Part shown: positions 33,229 to 42,201 of the stretch, one piece after another
Position numbering within the stretch: position 1 is the first letter of the stretch
How the letters are laid out: each line of letters begins with the position of its first letter
Source: Pelagibacterium montanilacus
Lineage (GTDB): Bacteria > Pseudomonadota > Alphaproteobacteria > Rhizobiales > Devosiaceae
Direction: 5' to 3'
Assembly (NCBI RefSeq): GCF_003992665.1
Contig: NZ_RZMX01000032.1
Span: 62,001 to 126,000, forward strand
Length of the DNA stretch: 64,000 bases
Position numbers and translations under genes: made by a program
Notes under the pieces: model-generated
The model's input: the letters and a program-made list of their open reading frames with translations, nothing else
Database searches by the model: none
What the model was told of the DNA's origin: nothing

Positions 33229-33285
33229 TGGTTCCTCCACTCAAGCATTATCGGTTGATGCGTCCCTCGTTTCGGGGGGACGCAA

Positions 33286-34242
33286 TCAGTCCTCACGTCC
33301 GCGCCGCAATCCATCGATGCCGACCGCGAGAATGATCACGAGACCCTTGGCCACCACCTGCCAGTGCGAGGAGATGCCGAGGAGAACGAAAGCGTTGGAC
33401 AAAAGCGCCATCAGCAGGGCGCCCAGAAGCACCCCGTACATGGTGCCCCGCCCGCCGCTGAGCGCAGCGCCGCCCAGAATGACCGCGGCGATGACGTCGA
33501 GCTCGTAGCCGCGCCCCAGATCGGGGCTGGCACTGGCCAGATTGCCCGCAAGGATGATGCCGCCGAGCCCGGCCAGCATGCCGCACAGGGCATAGACCAG
33601 AAGGCGCGTCCCCTCGATGTTGATGCCGGCAAGGCGCGCGGCCTTGGGATTGTCGCCGATGGCATAGACGTTGCGCCCGATCCGGGTGCGGGTGGCGAAG
33701 ATGTGAAAGACCACCACCAGCACGATCAGGAGAATGAGCGAGAACGGCACGTCCCCGATGCGCCCGGCGCCCAGCCACTGGGCCCAGCCGGTATAGGGAA
33801 TGGGAATGCCGCCGGTCATGAGCAGCGCCACCCCGCGTGCGACCGAGAGCATGCCGAGGGTGGCGATGAACGGGTTGATATTGATGCGGGTGACCATCAG
33901 GCCGTTGAGCACGCCGACCACGAGGCCCGCGCCCAGCCCGGCGGCCAGCGCCAGCTCCTGGCTGCCGGTGACCGAGGCGACATAGGCCGAGGAGACCGCC
34001 GACAGCCCCAGGGTGGAGCCCACCGAAAGATCGAGGCCGCGCGAAATGATGACCAGCGCCTGGCCGAGCGCCACGATGGCGACCACCGAGGCCTGCCGGC
34101 CCACATTGAGCAGATTGCGCGAACTGAGGAAATATTCGTTGGCGAACGACAGCGCCACGAACAGGATCAGGATCATCAGGGCGATCGACGCCTCGCGATG
34201 GCTGAACACCTGCGCCAGTGAGCGGGTGACCCGTCCTCCCAT
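33286..34242 (-). CDS. Ribose-type sugar ABC transporter permease
   Basis: A 318-residue membrane protein of the RbsC type with SRGLDLSVGSTLGLSAVSSA near residue 70 and GGAALSGGRGTMYGVLLGAL near residue 265. I start it at 34242, where AGGAG lies just upstream; an in-frame ATG at 34308 would add 22 polar residues without a ribosome binding site. It is the first gene of the operon that continues to the enoyl-CoA hydratase gene at 26475. Confidence 0.9.
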   Translation of the reverse strand: MGGRVTRSLAQVFSHREASIALMILILFVALSFANEYFLSSRNLLNVGRQASVVAIVALGQALVIISRGLDLSVGSTLGLSAVSSAYVASVTGSQELALAAGLGAGLVVGVLNGLMVTRININPFIATLGMLSVARGVALLMTGGIPIPYTGWAQWLGAGRIGDVPFSLILLIVLVVVFHIFATRTRIGRNVYAIGDNPKAARLAGINIEGTRLLVYALCGMLAGLGGIILAGNLASASPDLGRGYELDVIAAVILGGAALSGGRGTMYGVLLGALLMALLSNAFVLLGISSHWQVVAKGLVIILAVGIDGLRRGRED

Positions 34243-34563
34243 AGCTCCTGCCTCTTCCCGTTGCGATGCCAGATGCGCCTGATGGCCATAGACATCATTT
34301 TTACTCATTTTTTGCGGTCATATTTGATGGGATTGGCTACGTCAACACCTCATTATGATGGTTATTGCTTCAGAACCGGCTTGTTGCCTCGTCAAAACGC
34401 CCGGATTTTCTGGGCTTTCGCGGCAACAGAGCGCGCTCGGGGCACGCATGCATCACGACGATGCGCACACGGGCAAACACATCATTTTACATCATCAAAG
34501 GTTCGCGCTACACAGGACACGAGAGAATTGGAGCCCGCCGAATCGGGACGTGAAAGGGGCCGC
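34243..34563. promoter_or_regulatory. Divergent regulatory region with ACATCAT direct repeats
   Basis: About 320 bases without a gene, more AT-rich than its surroundings, between the permease (minus) and LacI-type regulator (plus). ACATCAT occurs at 34479-34485 and 34489-34495, exactly one helical turn apart, and again within ACATCATTTTT near 34290. CCTCATTATGATGG near 34350 is an imperfect palindrome. These are candidate operator sites for the neighbouring regulator; none is a clean LacI operator. Confidence 0.4.
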
Positions 34564-35583
34564 ATGGGACGCGCGCGACTGACCGACATCGCCCGGGAGG
34601 CCGGGGTTTCCAGCGCCACGGTGGACCGGGTGCTCAACGACCGGCCCGGCGTGCGCGCGCGCACCCGCGACGCGGTGCGCACAGCCGCGGCCCGGCTGGG
34701 CTATATCGATGGCGCCGAGAGCCCGGCGCAGCCCATCGTCCCGGTGTGCCGGCTCGAAATGGTGCTGCCGGCGGGGACCAACAGTTTCATGCGCGAGTTG
34801 GCGCGCCATATCGAGCAGCTCAGCGCGCTTCACCCCGAGGCGCGGGTGACGATCCATTCGATCGAGGGGTTCGACCCCGATTCCCTCGCCGCCAAGCTCG
34901 CCGAGTTCGGCGCCCCCGACCAGGGCGTGGCGGTGGTGGCGATCGACCACCCGACGGTGCGCGAGGCGATGCGGGCGCTGGCCCTGCGCGGCAGTGCGGT
35001 GATCACGCTGGTGTCCGACATCCACCATGTGCCGAGGGCGGGCTATGTGGGGATCGACAACCGCTCGGCGGGCCGGCTGGCGGGCTATCTCGTGGGCCGG
35101 CTGCTGGGGCCGGGCCACCACCGGGTGGCGCTGTTTGCCGGTTCGCTCTCCTATCGCGGGCACGAGGAGCGCGAGATGGGCTTTCGCCATGTGCTGGCCG
35201 AGGATTTTCCCACCATCGGCATTCTCGATTCCACGGAAGTGCGCGACGACGATTCCCGGGCCCATGCAGCGGCCATGGCCATGTTCGAGGCCCACCCGGA
35301 CGTCGATGCGATCTACAATATCGGCGCGGGCAATCGCGGCATCGCCCGGGCGCTGGAGGAAACCGGGCGGGCCCGGCGGGTGATCTTTGTGGGGCACGAC
35401 CTGACCGAGCACACCAAGGGGTTCCTGCTCAACCGCACCATGGACGTGGTGATCGACCAGAACCCGCGGGTGCAGGCGCGCGAAGCGCTGGCGCAACTGG
35501 TGCGCTCGGTCAAGGGTGAGCCCTGGAGCGCGCTGGCGGTGCGGGTGCAGGCGATCTTCCGGGAGAACATTCCCGAGCTTTAG
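34564..35583 (+). CDS. LacI-family transcriptional regulator
   Basis: A 339-residue regulator. The N-terminal headpiece is complete: ARLTDIAREAGVSSATVDRV then LNDRPGVRARTRDAV and AARLGYI. The rest is a periplasmic-binding-protein-like effector domain (VVAIDHPTVREAM, GYVGIDNRSAGRLAGYLVG, VIFVGHDLTEHT). AAAGGGG precedes the ATG. The residues ATVDRV instead of the more common ATVSRV place it in the group regulating ribose-type importers. It probably controls the divergent importer/CoA-transferase operon. Confidence 0.9.
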   Translation: MGRARLTDIAREAGVSSATVDRVLNDRPGVRARTRDAVRTAAARLGYIDGAESPAQPIVPVCRLEMVLPAGTNSFMRELARHIEQLSALHPEARVTIHSIEGFDPDSLAAKLAEFGAPDQGVAVVAIDHPTVREAMRALALRGSAVITLVSDIHHVPRAGYVGIDNRSAGRLAGYLVGRLLGPGHHRVALFAGSLSYRGHEEREMGFRHVLAEDFPTIGILDSTEVRDDDSRAHAAAMAMFEAHPDVDAIYNIGAGNRGIARALEETGRARRVIFVGHDLTEHTKGFLLNRTMDVVIDQNPRVQAREALAQLVRSVKGEPWSALAVRVQAIFRENIPEL

Positions 35584-35680
35584 GGGCTTGTCCGGCCATT
35601 GCAGGAGCTGGGGTGGGCCGCTCAGGGGTCGCCGTTGAGGCCGTACCCCCGGGACCGATGGGCGCGGGATTTTGCGCCAC

Positions 35681-36013
35681 TCAGTCCAGGTGGAAGACTT
35701 CCTCGAGAGGGCTCCACCATTCGCCCTCGCCGGCGGTGCCGAGCCGGGACTGGCAGGGATCGGTCAGGGCGAGCCAGCGGCGGGTGACCTCCAGCGCGCC
35801 GAGCCGGGCCATGTCGGCCTCGTAGTCGGTGCCGCGATATTCCCAATAGCCGAACAGGAGATTTTCCGGCTCGCGCAGGTAGATCGAATAATTGGTGATG
35901 TGGGCCGCCGAGAGGGCGGCGTTCATCTCGGGCCAGGGTTGGGCGTGCAGGCGCTTGTATTCGTCCAGCTTTTCGGGACGAACGGCAATCACCATGCCCA
36001 TGCGGCGGACCAT
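35681..36013 (-). CDS. rhaM: L-rhamnose mutarotase family protein
   Basis: A 110-residue single-domain ferredoxin-like protein with the RhaM hallmarks: KLDEYKRLHAQPWPEM, ITNYSIYLREPENLLFGYWE and the closing WWSPLEEVFHLD. It would speed conversion between anomers of L-rhamnose or a similar deoxysugar. It is the last gene of a MalK-type importer operon, one base after the ATPase stop. No rhamnose isomerase, kinase or aldolase is in the window, so the true sugar may differ. Confidence 0.85.
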   Translation of the reverse strand: MVRRMGMVIAVRPEKLDEYKRLHAQPWPEMNAALSAAHITNYSIYLREPENLLFGYWEYRGTDYEADMARLGALEVTRRWLALTDPCQSRLGTAGEGEWWSPLEEVFHLD

Positions 36014-36014
36014 C

Positions 36015-37073
36015 TCAGCGGATCCGCATGCCGTCGGCGTCGAAAAGACGCGCGTGTCGGGGATCGAAATGCAGCAGCACGGTATCGCGGGGCCTTGGCG
36101 CGGTGCCGCGGCGTTCGGCGATCACGACCTCGCCCGTCGCCAGCGTGCCATGGACATAGGTGGTCGAGCCGAGCTGCTCGGCAACGTCCACGGTGATGGG
36201 CAGCTCGACGCCGGTTTCGGCGTGCAGATGCTCGGGCCGGATGCCGAAGCTGACCTCGGTGCCGGTTGCAAGTTCGGTGGCGAGATCGGGGAGCGCGATC
36301 GCGACGCCGGCCACCTCGATCGCGCGCGGGCCGGTGACCTTGGCCCTGGCGAAATTCATGCGGGGCGAGCCGATGAAGCCGGCGACGAAGGCGTTGTCCG
36401 GGTTTTCGTAGAGTTCGAGCGGGGTGCCCACCTGCTCGACGATGCCGGCGCGCAGCACCACGATCCGGTCGGCCAAGGTCATGGCCTCGGTCTGGTCGTG
36501 GGTGACGTAGATCATGGTGTTGGCGAGCGTGTTGTGGAGCTTGGCGATCTCCACGCGCATCTGGACGCGCAATTCGGCATCGAGGTTCGAGAGCGGTTCG
36601 TCAAACAGGAAGACATCGGGATTGCGCACGATGGCGCGGCCGATGGCCACCCGCTGGCGCTGGCCGCCCGAGAGCTGGGCGGGCTTGCGCGCGAGCAATT
36701 CCTCGAGCTGGAGGATGGAGGCGGCGCGCGAGACCTTTTCGGCGATCTCGTCCTTGGGGCGCCCGGTCATGCGCAGCCCGAAGCTCATGTTGTCGGCGAC
36801 GCTCATATGGGGATAGAGCGCGTAGGACTGGAAGACCATCGCGACCCCGCGGTCGGACGGCTCCTCGTCGTTCATGCGCTTGCCGCCGATCTCGAGATCG
36901 CCGTCCGAGATTTCCTCGAGCCCGGCGATCATGCGCAACAGGGTGGATTTCCCGCAGCCCGAGGGCCCCACGAAGACGACGAATTCGCCCTGCTCGATCT
37001 CGAGCGAAATCCCGTGGATGACATCGGTCGCCCCGTAGGATTTGCGGACGTCCTTGAGTTCGATCTGAGCCAT
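36015..37073 (-). CDS. Sugar ABC transporter ATP-binding protein (UgpC/MalK type)
   Basis: A 352-residue ATPase with one cassette and a C-terminal regulatory (TOBE/OB) domain. It shows Walker [17 protein letters not shown], signature [15 protein letters not shown], Walker [14 protein letters not shown] and the switch histidine in [11 protein letters not shown]. The C-terminal third contains [11 protein letters not shown], typical of UgpC/MalK. The ATG at 37073 fits the family start [14 protein letters not shown]. It energises the two permeases encoded upstream. Confidence 0.92.
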   Translation of the reverse strand: MAQIELKDVRKSYGATDVIHGISLEIEQGEFVVFVGPSGCGKSTLLRMIAGLEEISDGDLEIGGKRMNDEEPSDRGVAMVFQSYALYPHMSVADNMSFGLRMTGRPKDEIAEKVSRAASILQLEELLARKPAQLSGGQRQRVAIGRAIVRNPDVFLFDEPLSNLDAELRVQMRVEIAKLHNTLANTMIYVTHDQTEAMTLADRIVVLRAGIVEQVGTPLELYENPDNAFVAGFIGSPRMNFARAKVTGPRAIEVAGVAIALPDLATELATGTEVSFGIRPEHLHAETGVELPITVDVAEQLGSTTYVHGTLATGEVVIAERRGTAPRPRDTVLLHFDPRHARLFDADGMRIR

Positions 37074-37086
37074 GAAATCTGCCTGG

Positions 37087-37920
37087 TTAGCCTTTGACCG
37101 CACCGACCGCGATACCCGAAACGATCTGGCGCTGGAAGATGATGTAGAGGATGACGATGGGCGCCGCGGCAAGCACGATGCCAGCCGACAAAAGCGGCAC
37201 ATTGGTGGTGTATTCGCCCCGGAGCGCTGCAATGCCGACCATGAGGGTGCGCTGGTCCTGGAGAACGAGCAGGGAGATGAGCACGTCGTTCCAGCAATAG
37301 AGCGTGTTGAGGATCCCCAGCGTGATGAGCGCGGGCCGGCCCATGGGGACCATGACGTACCACCAGACCTGGATCAGTTTGGCGCCGTCGATCCTGGCCG
37401 CTTCCACCAGTTCGCGCGGCAGGCCGGCGTAAAACGAGGTCATGAGATAGACCGAGAAGGGCAGGAAGAACGCGGTGTAGGAGATGATCAGCCCGGTCCG
37501 GGTGTTCAGCAGGCCCAGCCCGATGATGGTCTGGTAGAACGGCACCAGCACCACCTGCACCGGGATCATCAGCGAGGCGAGGATGACGATGAAGATCAGC
37601 CGGCGCATGGGAAAGCGCAGGACCGCCAGCGCGAAACCCGCCAGCGAGGAAACCACCAGCAACAGCGCCACCGCCCCCACGGTGGTGACCACCGAGTTGA
37701 GGAAATAGGTGTCGAGATTGGACCGGGTCCAGGCCTGGACGAAATTGTCGAAGGTGGGGTTCTGGACGAGCCCGAAGCGGTCAAGGATATAGCCCCGGTT
37801 GTCCTTGAGCGCATTGTTGAGCGCGAAATAGACCGGATAGACGCATGAGAGCGCGAGAATGGCCATGGGGATCGAGATGATCCAGAGGACGCGTTTTTCC
37901 TTCTTGCCGGCAGTCGCCAT
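37087..37920 (-). CDS. Carbohydrate ABC transporter permease (MalG type)
   Basis: A 277-residue membrane protein with six spans. The cytoplasmic EAA loop reads [18 protein letters not shown] with the conserved glycine. The first span follows [16 protein letters not shown], and the protein ends GIAVGAVKG, the standard terminus of MalG-like permeases (export of the last loop for ATPase contact). It is 11 bases downstream of its partner permease. Confidence 0.92.
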   Translation of the reverse strand: MATAGKKEKRVLWIISIPMAILALSCVYPVYFALNNALKDNRGYILDRFGLVQNPTFDNFVQAWTRSNLDTYFLNSVVTTVGAVALLLVVSSLAGFALAVLRFPMRRLIFIVILASLMIPVQVVLVPFYQTIIGLGLLNTRTGLIISYTAFFLPFSVYLMTSFYAGLPRELVEAARIDGAKLIQVWWYVMVPMGRPALITLGILNTLYCWNDVLISLLVLQDQRTLMVGIAALRGEYTTNVPLLSAGIVLAAAPIVILYIIFQRQIVSGIAVGAVKG

Positions 37921-37931
37921 GATGCGTCCTC

Positions 37932-38861
37932 CTAGATGTTGGCGTTGCGCGACATGATGCGGATCTGCAGGTAGGCAATGCCGCCCATGAAGGCGAAGAG
38001 CACCATCGAGATCGCCGCCGCATAGCCGGGACGGTTGAGCCGGCCCTGCTCGAGCCAGATGAGGAATTCAGGCAGCGTGGTGGCGGTGCCCGGGCCGCCG
38101 GCGGTCAGAACGTAGATGAGCCCGAACATGTTGGTGAGCACGCCGATGGTGGTGACCACGGCAACGAACTCGATGATCGGGCGCAGCGAGGGGATGACCA
38201 CGAAGATCCAGATCTGCCAGAGCTTTGCCCCGTCGAGCCGGGCGGCCTCGAGCATTTCCTTGGATACGGTGGAAAGCCCGGCGAGAAAGATCAGAAGGCT
38301 CATCCCGAAGGTGGCCCAGAGCTGCACCCCGATCAGGGAAAAGAGCGCGGTGCTGGAATTGCCCAGCCAGTCCACCGCATCGATGCCCACCATGCCCAAA
38401 AGCGCGTTGAACGAGCCGTCGAACCGCAGGACCACGTTGAAGATCGAACCCACGATGACGCTCGAGAGCACGGCGGGGAAGAAGTAGACCGCGCGGAACA
38501 GCTTGCCGCCGGGCACGCCCTGATGGATCAGGATGGCCAGGAGCATGGGCAGCATGATCCAGACCGGCAGGGTGGCCAGCAGGACGAAGGTGTTGACCAT
38601 CGAGTCCTGGAAATTGGGATCGCGGGCCATGGCCGCGTAATTGTCGATGCCGATGAACTCGGCCTCGCCCAGCCCGCTCCAGTCGGTGAGCGAAATAAAG
38701 AAGCCCCAGATCAGGGGTATGATCCGGAACACCAGAACCAGAAGGACTGCGGGCAGAACAAAGAGGAAGGCAAAGCGCCGCTCGGCCCTCGAGCCGTACG
38801 ATGCCTTTTTCGGTTTTCTCACGGGTCTCGCCGTTGCGGGCCGGGCTGCGGTTGCGCTCAC
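37932..38861 (-). CDS. Sugar ABC transporter permease (MalF/UgpA type)
   Basis: A 309-residue permease whose basic N-terminus (RPVRKPKKASYGSRAERR) precedes six spans. Its EAA loop is EMLEAARLDGAKLWQIWI, and TDWSGLGEAEFIGIDNY follows the first span, as in UgpA-like proteins. It pairs with the MalG-type permease. Upstream, a strong intercistronic hairpin separates it from the binding-protein gene. Confidence 0.92.
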   Translation of the reverse strand: MSATAARPATARPVRKPKKASYGSRAERRFAFLFVLPAVLLVLVFRIIPLIWGFFISLTDWSGLGEAEFIGIDNYAAMARDPNFQDSMVNTFVLLATLPVWIMLPMLLAILIHQGVPGGKLFRAVYFFPAVLSSVIVGSIFNVVLRFDGSFNALLGMVGIDAVDWLGNSSTALFSLIGVQLWATFGMSLLIFLAGLSTVSKEMLEAARLDGAKLWQIWIFVVIPSLRPIIEFVAVVTTIGVLTNMFGLIYVLTAGGPGTATTLPEFLIWLEQGRLNRPGYAAAISMVLFAFMGGIAYLQIRIMSRNANI

Positions 38862-38894
38862 GTCCGGAACTCCCTCAGAGTGTAGGTTCGTGCC

Positions 38895-38933
38895 AGGGCG
38901 CGGCGCCGGGAATTCTCCGGAGCGCCGCGCCCT
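38895..38933. other. Perfect 11-base-pair intercistronic hairpin
   Basis: AGGGCGCGGCG (38895-38905) pairs exactly with CGCCGCGCCCT (38923-38933), with a 17-base loop. In the direction of the operon (minus) no T-run follows the stem; the T-run is on the other side. It is therefore better read as an RNA-stabilising or partial-attenuation structure keeping the binding protein mRNA more abundant than the permease mRNA. Confidence 0.6.
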
Positions 38934-38970
38934 TTTTCCTGTGCGTTCAATGCCAGTGCGACACCAGCGC

Positions 38971-40212
38971 TCAGTCGTCGCTGCGCGCCTCGGCCTGGAC
39001 CTCGTCGAGCCGCGCGGCGGCTTCGGCGGGGGTCACATCGCCATTCAAGAGAAGCTGGCTCTGGCGCTGCCATTCGGTGAGCTCTGCCGCGGTGACATTG
39101 GCATGGGCCGTGGTCACGCCATAGGGCTCGAGCCAGTCGAGGATCGAAATCACCGAGGGGCTGGAGAGCCCGGAGGTGTCGACCGTGGTGTTGGCCGGAA
39201 CGACACCCGCATCGTTGACGAAGGTCTGGATGGGGCCGGCCGAAGCCAGGTGCTCGACGAACGCGGTGGCAAGCTCGACATTGTCGCCGTCCTTGTTCAC
39301 CCCATAGCCGATGCCGCCGGAAACCGGCATGCGGGGCTCATCGAAGGCCATGTCCGGCGCGGGATGACGGAAGACCCCGACATTCTCGGCTCCGAGGAAA
39401 TCGTCGAACTGCTTCCAGTGGGCGATGTCGGACATCAGGCCGATGGTGTGGACCGCGTCTCCGCGCATGAACTGCTCGTATTCGTCCATGAACTTGGAGG
39501 TGGAGTTGGCGCCTTCCCGGTACCAGCCCATGTCCTGGGTGGAAACCCAGGTCTCGAGAATGGCCGTGACTTCGGGGCTCGACCAGGCCAGTTCGCCATC
39601 GGCGAAGGCCTGCTGCTGCTCCTCGGTCAACATGGACGCAGCGAGCGAGGAGAGGATGAACTCGCCCGCAAAACCCTCGCGGTTGCCCAGCGTGAAGCAG
39701 GGGGCCGAACCGGCCTCGGCGACCACCTCGCAAGCGGCGACGAGATCGTCCCAGGTCTGGGGCGGGGTCTCGGGGTCGAGACCTGCCTGCTCGTAAAGGG
39801 CCTTGTTGTAATAGACCACGAAGCCCTGGATGCTGATCGGCAACGCGTAGACGGTGCCGTCCTCATCCTGGAATTCCTCGAGCCCGACGAGATCACCCGA
39901 AAGATCGGTGAGATCGGTCAGCGCTTCGAACCGGGCGCGCGCCTGAGCGCCGCCATTGAGCAGGAAGACGTCCGGGCCCGCACCCGACGCCAGCGCGGTG
40001 CCAAGGATGGTGTAATACTGGTCGTTGGGCTGCATCACGTAATTGATCGTGACGTCCGGGTTGGCCTCCTCGAACTCGGCCTTGGCCTGATCGAAATAGC
40101 TCATGGCGACCGGATCGCCCGACTTCCAGTCCCATACGGTGATGGTCTGGGAGAGCGCGGGGCTCGCGGCCAGAAGCGAAAGGCCGACGCCGGCCAGAAG
40201 TGCTTTTTTCAT
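38971..40212 (-). CDS. Sugar ABC transporter extracellular substrate-binding protein (family 1)
   Basis: A 413-residue lipid-free binding protein with leader MKKALLAGVGLSLLAASPAL and likely cleavage after ALSQ. Mature motifs TITVWDWKSGDPVAMSYF and FLLNGGAQAR are typical of MalE/UgpB-like family-1 proteins. GGAGGAGAC precedes the ATG at 40212. It lies between an enolase-superfamily gene upstream and the permeases downstream and determines the specificity of this importer. Confidence 0.92.
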   Translation of the reverse strand: MKKALLAGVGLSLLAASPALSQTITVWDWKSGDPVAMSYFDQAKAEFEEANPDVTINYVMQPNDQYYTILGTALASGAGPDVFLLNGGAQARARFEALTDLTDLSGDLVGLEEFQDEDGTVYALPISIQGFVVYYNKALYEQAGLDPETPPQTWDDLVAACEVVAEAGSAPCFTLGNREGFAGEFILSSLAASMLTEEQQQAFADGELAWSSPEVTAILETWVSTQDMGWYREGANSTSKFMDEYEQFMRGDAVHTIGLMSDIAHWKQFDDFLGAENVGVFRHPAPDMAFDEPRMPVSGGIGYGVNKDGDNVELATAFVEHLASAGPIQTFVNDAGVVPANTTVDTSGLSSPSVISILDWLEPYGVTTAHANVTAAELTEWQRQSQLLLNGDVTPAEAAARLDEVQAEARSDD

Positions 40213-40252
40213 GATGGTCTCCTCCATTGCTTCAGATGGGACGGGCCGCCGG

Positions 40253-41422
40253 TCAGGCGATCCCGACCGTACGGATCGGTTGTGACAACGGCGCCAGCCG
40301 CGGATTGGCCGGCGCTTCCCCCAATTGGGCGACGGGCACGACTTCGGGCCGGGCCCAATTCCGGCGCGCCTCCTCGCTCAGGACCAGCCCGTGGCCGGGC
40401 CGGTCGGGCGCATAGGCGTAACCGTCGCGGATCTCGATGGGCTGTTCGACGAGGTGGTCGAAGTTCTGGAACGAGTATTCGAACCATTCGACCTCGGGCA
40501 GCGCCACGGCGGCGTGCACGCCCATTTCGAGGAAGGTATTGCCCAGGCTGACGGGAATGCCCAGATCGGCGGCCAGCCAGCCGATGCGCATGACGTCGGT
40601 GACCTGGCCGTGGACGTTGACGATGTCGGTGGCGCCCGCGATCATCAGGGCCCGCTTGCCCGAGGCGTCGAGATACTCGCCCGAATTGATCATGGTGCGG
40701 GGCGTTGAGGCGCACAGCATTTTGAGCCCGGCGAAGTCGGAGCGCAGGATGGGATCTTCCACCCAGACGAGATCGACCCCGGTGCGTTCGATGGCCTCGA
40801 TCTTGTTGAGCGCTTCCTTGGCGCCCCAGGCCTCGTTGGCGTCGACCATCACCTTTGCGTCGGCGCGCACGGTGCGGCGCAGGAGATCGAGCCGGTGCAG
40901 ATCCCACTCGAAGTCGGAATGCCCGACCTTGATCTTGAAGGTGTCGTAGCCGATGGCGTCGGCATGACCAAAGAGCGCGACGAATTGTTCGTCGGAAAGA
41001 TGGAAATCGAGACCCGAGGCATAGGCCTTGACCCGATCGCGGGTGCCGCCGAGGAACTTGTGGAGCGGCAGATCGACCTGTTTGGCGGCCAGATCCCAAA
41101 GCGCGACCTGGAGCGCCTCATAGGCCGGCAGCCCGAGGGCCCGCTGGTTGCCGCCGCGCGGGCGCGAGACCCTGTGGATCAGCCCCATGGGCGCGGCGCC
41201 GTCGAGGGCGGGCCAGACTTCGGCCTCAAAGACCCGCTCAAGTTCGGCCTGGGCCGGCAGGGGCGTGAACAAGGACTGTATAAATCCCAGCCCCACCGCT
41301 CCGGTGTCGGCAATCAGCTCGAGTGCAGCTATATTGACATCTTCCGCACGCACCTGACTGTCGCCGATGACACGGTCGCGACGGAACTGGAGCCGGGTGA
41401 TGCGATAGTCCTTGATGCGCAT
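40253..41422 (-). CDS. Mandelate racemase/muconate lactonizing (enolase) superfamily protein
   Basis: A 389-residue protein with the N-terminal capping domain and barrel of the enolase superfamily. Barrel motifs are YDTFKIKVGHSDFEWD (KxK), VMVDANEAWG (first metal Asp), LVWVEDPIL (Glu) and MINSGEYLD (third Glu). The Asp-His dyad normal in the mandelate-racemase group is not visible: the sixth strand reads IVNVHGQVTD and the seventh ISL-like VSLGNTFLEMG with no histidine. An acid-sugar dehydratase role is suggested by the importer context, but the mechanism may differ. First gene of the importer operon, divergent from a GntR regulator. Confidence 0.8.
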   Translation of the reverse strand: MRIKDYRITRLQFRRDRVIGDSQVRAEDVNIAALELIADTGAVGLGFIQSLFTPLPAQAELERVFEAEVWPALDGAAPMGLIHRVSRPRGGNQRALGLPAYEALQVALWDLAAKQVDLPLHKFLGGTRDRVKAYASGLDFHLSDEQFVALFGHADAIGYDTFKIKVGHSDFEWDLHRLDLLRRTVRADAKVMVDANEAWGAKEALNKIEAIERTGVDLVWVEDPILRSDFAGLKMLCASTPRTMINSGEYLDASGKRALMIAGATDIVNVHGQVTDVMRIGWLAADLGIPVSLGNTFLEMGVHAAVALPEVEWFEYSFQNFDHLVEQPIEIRDGYAYAPDRPGHGLVLSEEARRNWARPEVVPVAQLGEAPANPRLAPLSQPIRTVGIA

Positions 41423-41452
41423 TATCGGTATCTTTGATCGACTAAACGGTGT

Positions 41453-41468
41453 ATCTGATCTATCAGAT
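41453..41468. promoter_or_regulatory. Palindrome ATCTGAT-N2-ATCAGAT, probable GntR operator
   Basis: Perfect 7-base arms separated by two bases, centred between the divergent enolase-superfamily and GntR genes and about 30 bases from the start of the former. Size and symmetry fit FCD-type GntR operators, which bind as dimers to short palindromes. The site falls outside the regulator gene only if translation starts at 41505, which supports that start. Confidence 0.6.
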
Positions 41469-41504
41469 GCCTACGCTAATAGACTAGAGGGGGCGACGAG
41501 ACAA

Positions 41505-42197
41505 GTGGTTTCTGCCAGACAAGCAGCGTTGGGAACGGCGGGCGGCCATGGCGGGCAGCGGTTGAGCGACCTTGCCTACCAGCGCATTCTCGAAAAGCTG
41601 TTCGAGCGCGAACTGCCCGCGGGCGCGTTCGTGTCGCAGGGCCATCTGGTGGAGTTGCTCGACATTCCGGTGGCCCCGCTGCGCGATGCGCTGCGGGTGC
41701 TCGAGGCCGAAGGGGTGCTCAAGATCCACCCGCGCTCGGGCATCGAGTTCATCAAGCCCGGGCTTGAGCTGACCAAATCCACCTATCAGTTCCGCACCAT
41801 CCTCGAGCGGGCCGCGGTGCGGGTGTTTGCCGAGACCGCCTCGGCCGAGGACATCGCGGCGCTGGCCGGGTCCCATGAGGCGCTGATCGCCGACATCGAG
41901 CGCAACGGGCTTTCGGCCGACGCCCATGCCGCGCTCGAGGGGCTGGAGGCCCAGCTTCACGACGCGATCATCGGGGTGCTGGGCAATCCGCTGATCGAGA
42001 CCAGCTACAAGCGCATGCACAACTACCTGCGGCTTTTGCGGCTGGACCGGCGCCTGACGCCGCCCCTGGCCCTGCGCAGCCTGCGCGAGCACATGGCGAT
42101 CATAACCGCCTGCGCGGCGCGCGATCCCGATGCCGCCGAAAAGGCGGTCCAGGACCATTTCAGCGCCGCGCTGCAGCGCAATATGGGGCTTTACTGA
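41505..42197 (+). CDS. GntR-family regulator, FCD subfamily
   Basis: A 230-residue regulator. The winged helix reads LSDLAYQRILEKLFERELPA, then VPVAPLRDALRVLEAEGVLKIHPRSG-type wing residues. The C-terminal FCD domain is all-helical with metal-ligand candidates LHDAI and LREHMAIITACAARD. I chose GTG 41505, with AGGGGG upstream, because earlier starts (41412) would overlap the divergent gene and its palindromic operator. It likely represses the importer/enolase operon until a sugar acid binds the FCD pocket. Confidence 0.85.
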   Translation: MVSARQAALGTAGGHGGQRLSDLAYQRILEKLFERELPAGAFVSQGHLVELLDIPVAPLRDALRVLEAEGVLKIHPRSGIEFIKPGLELTKSTYQFRTILERAAVRVFAETASAEDIAALAGSHEALIADIERNGLSADAHAALEGLEAQLHDAIIGVLGNPLIETSYKRMHNYLRLLRLDRRLTPPLALRSLREHMAIITACAARDPDAAEKAVQDHFSAALQRNMGLY

Positions 42198-42201
42198 GCG
42201 C

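Noticed and set aside
38895-38933. Terminator of the importer operon
   Set aside because: In the transcribed direction no T-run follows the stem, and the permease genes downstream clearly belong to the same system.
35681-42197. A complete L-rhamnose catabolic operon
   Set aside because: Only the mutarotase resembles rhamnose genes. Isomerase, kinase, aldolase and a rhamnose regulator are absent.
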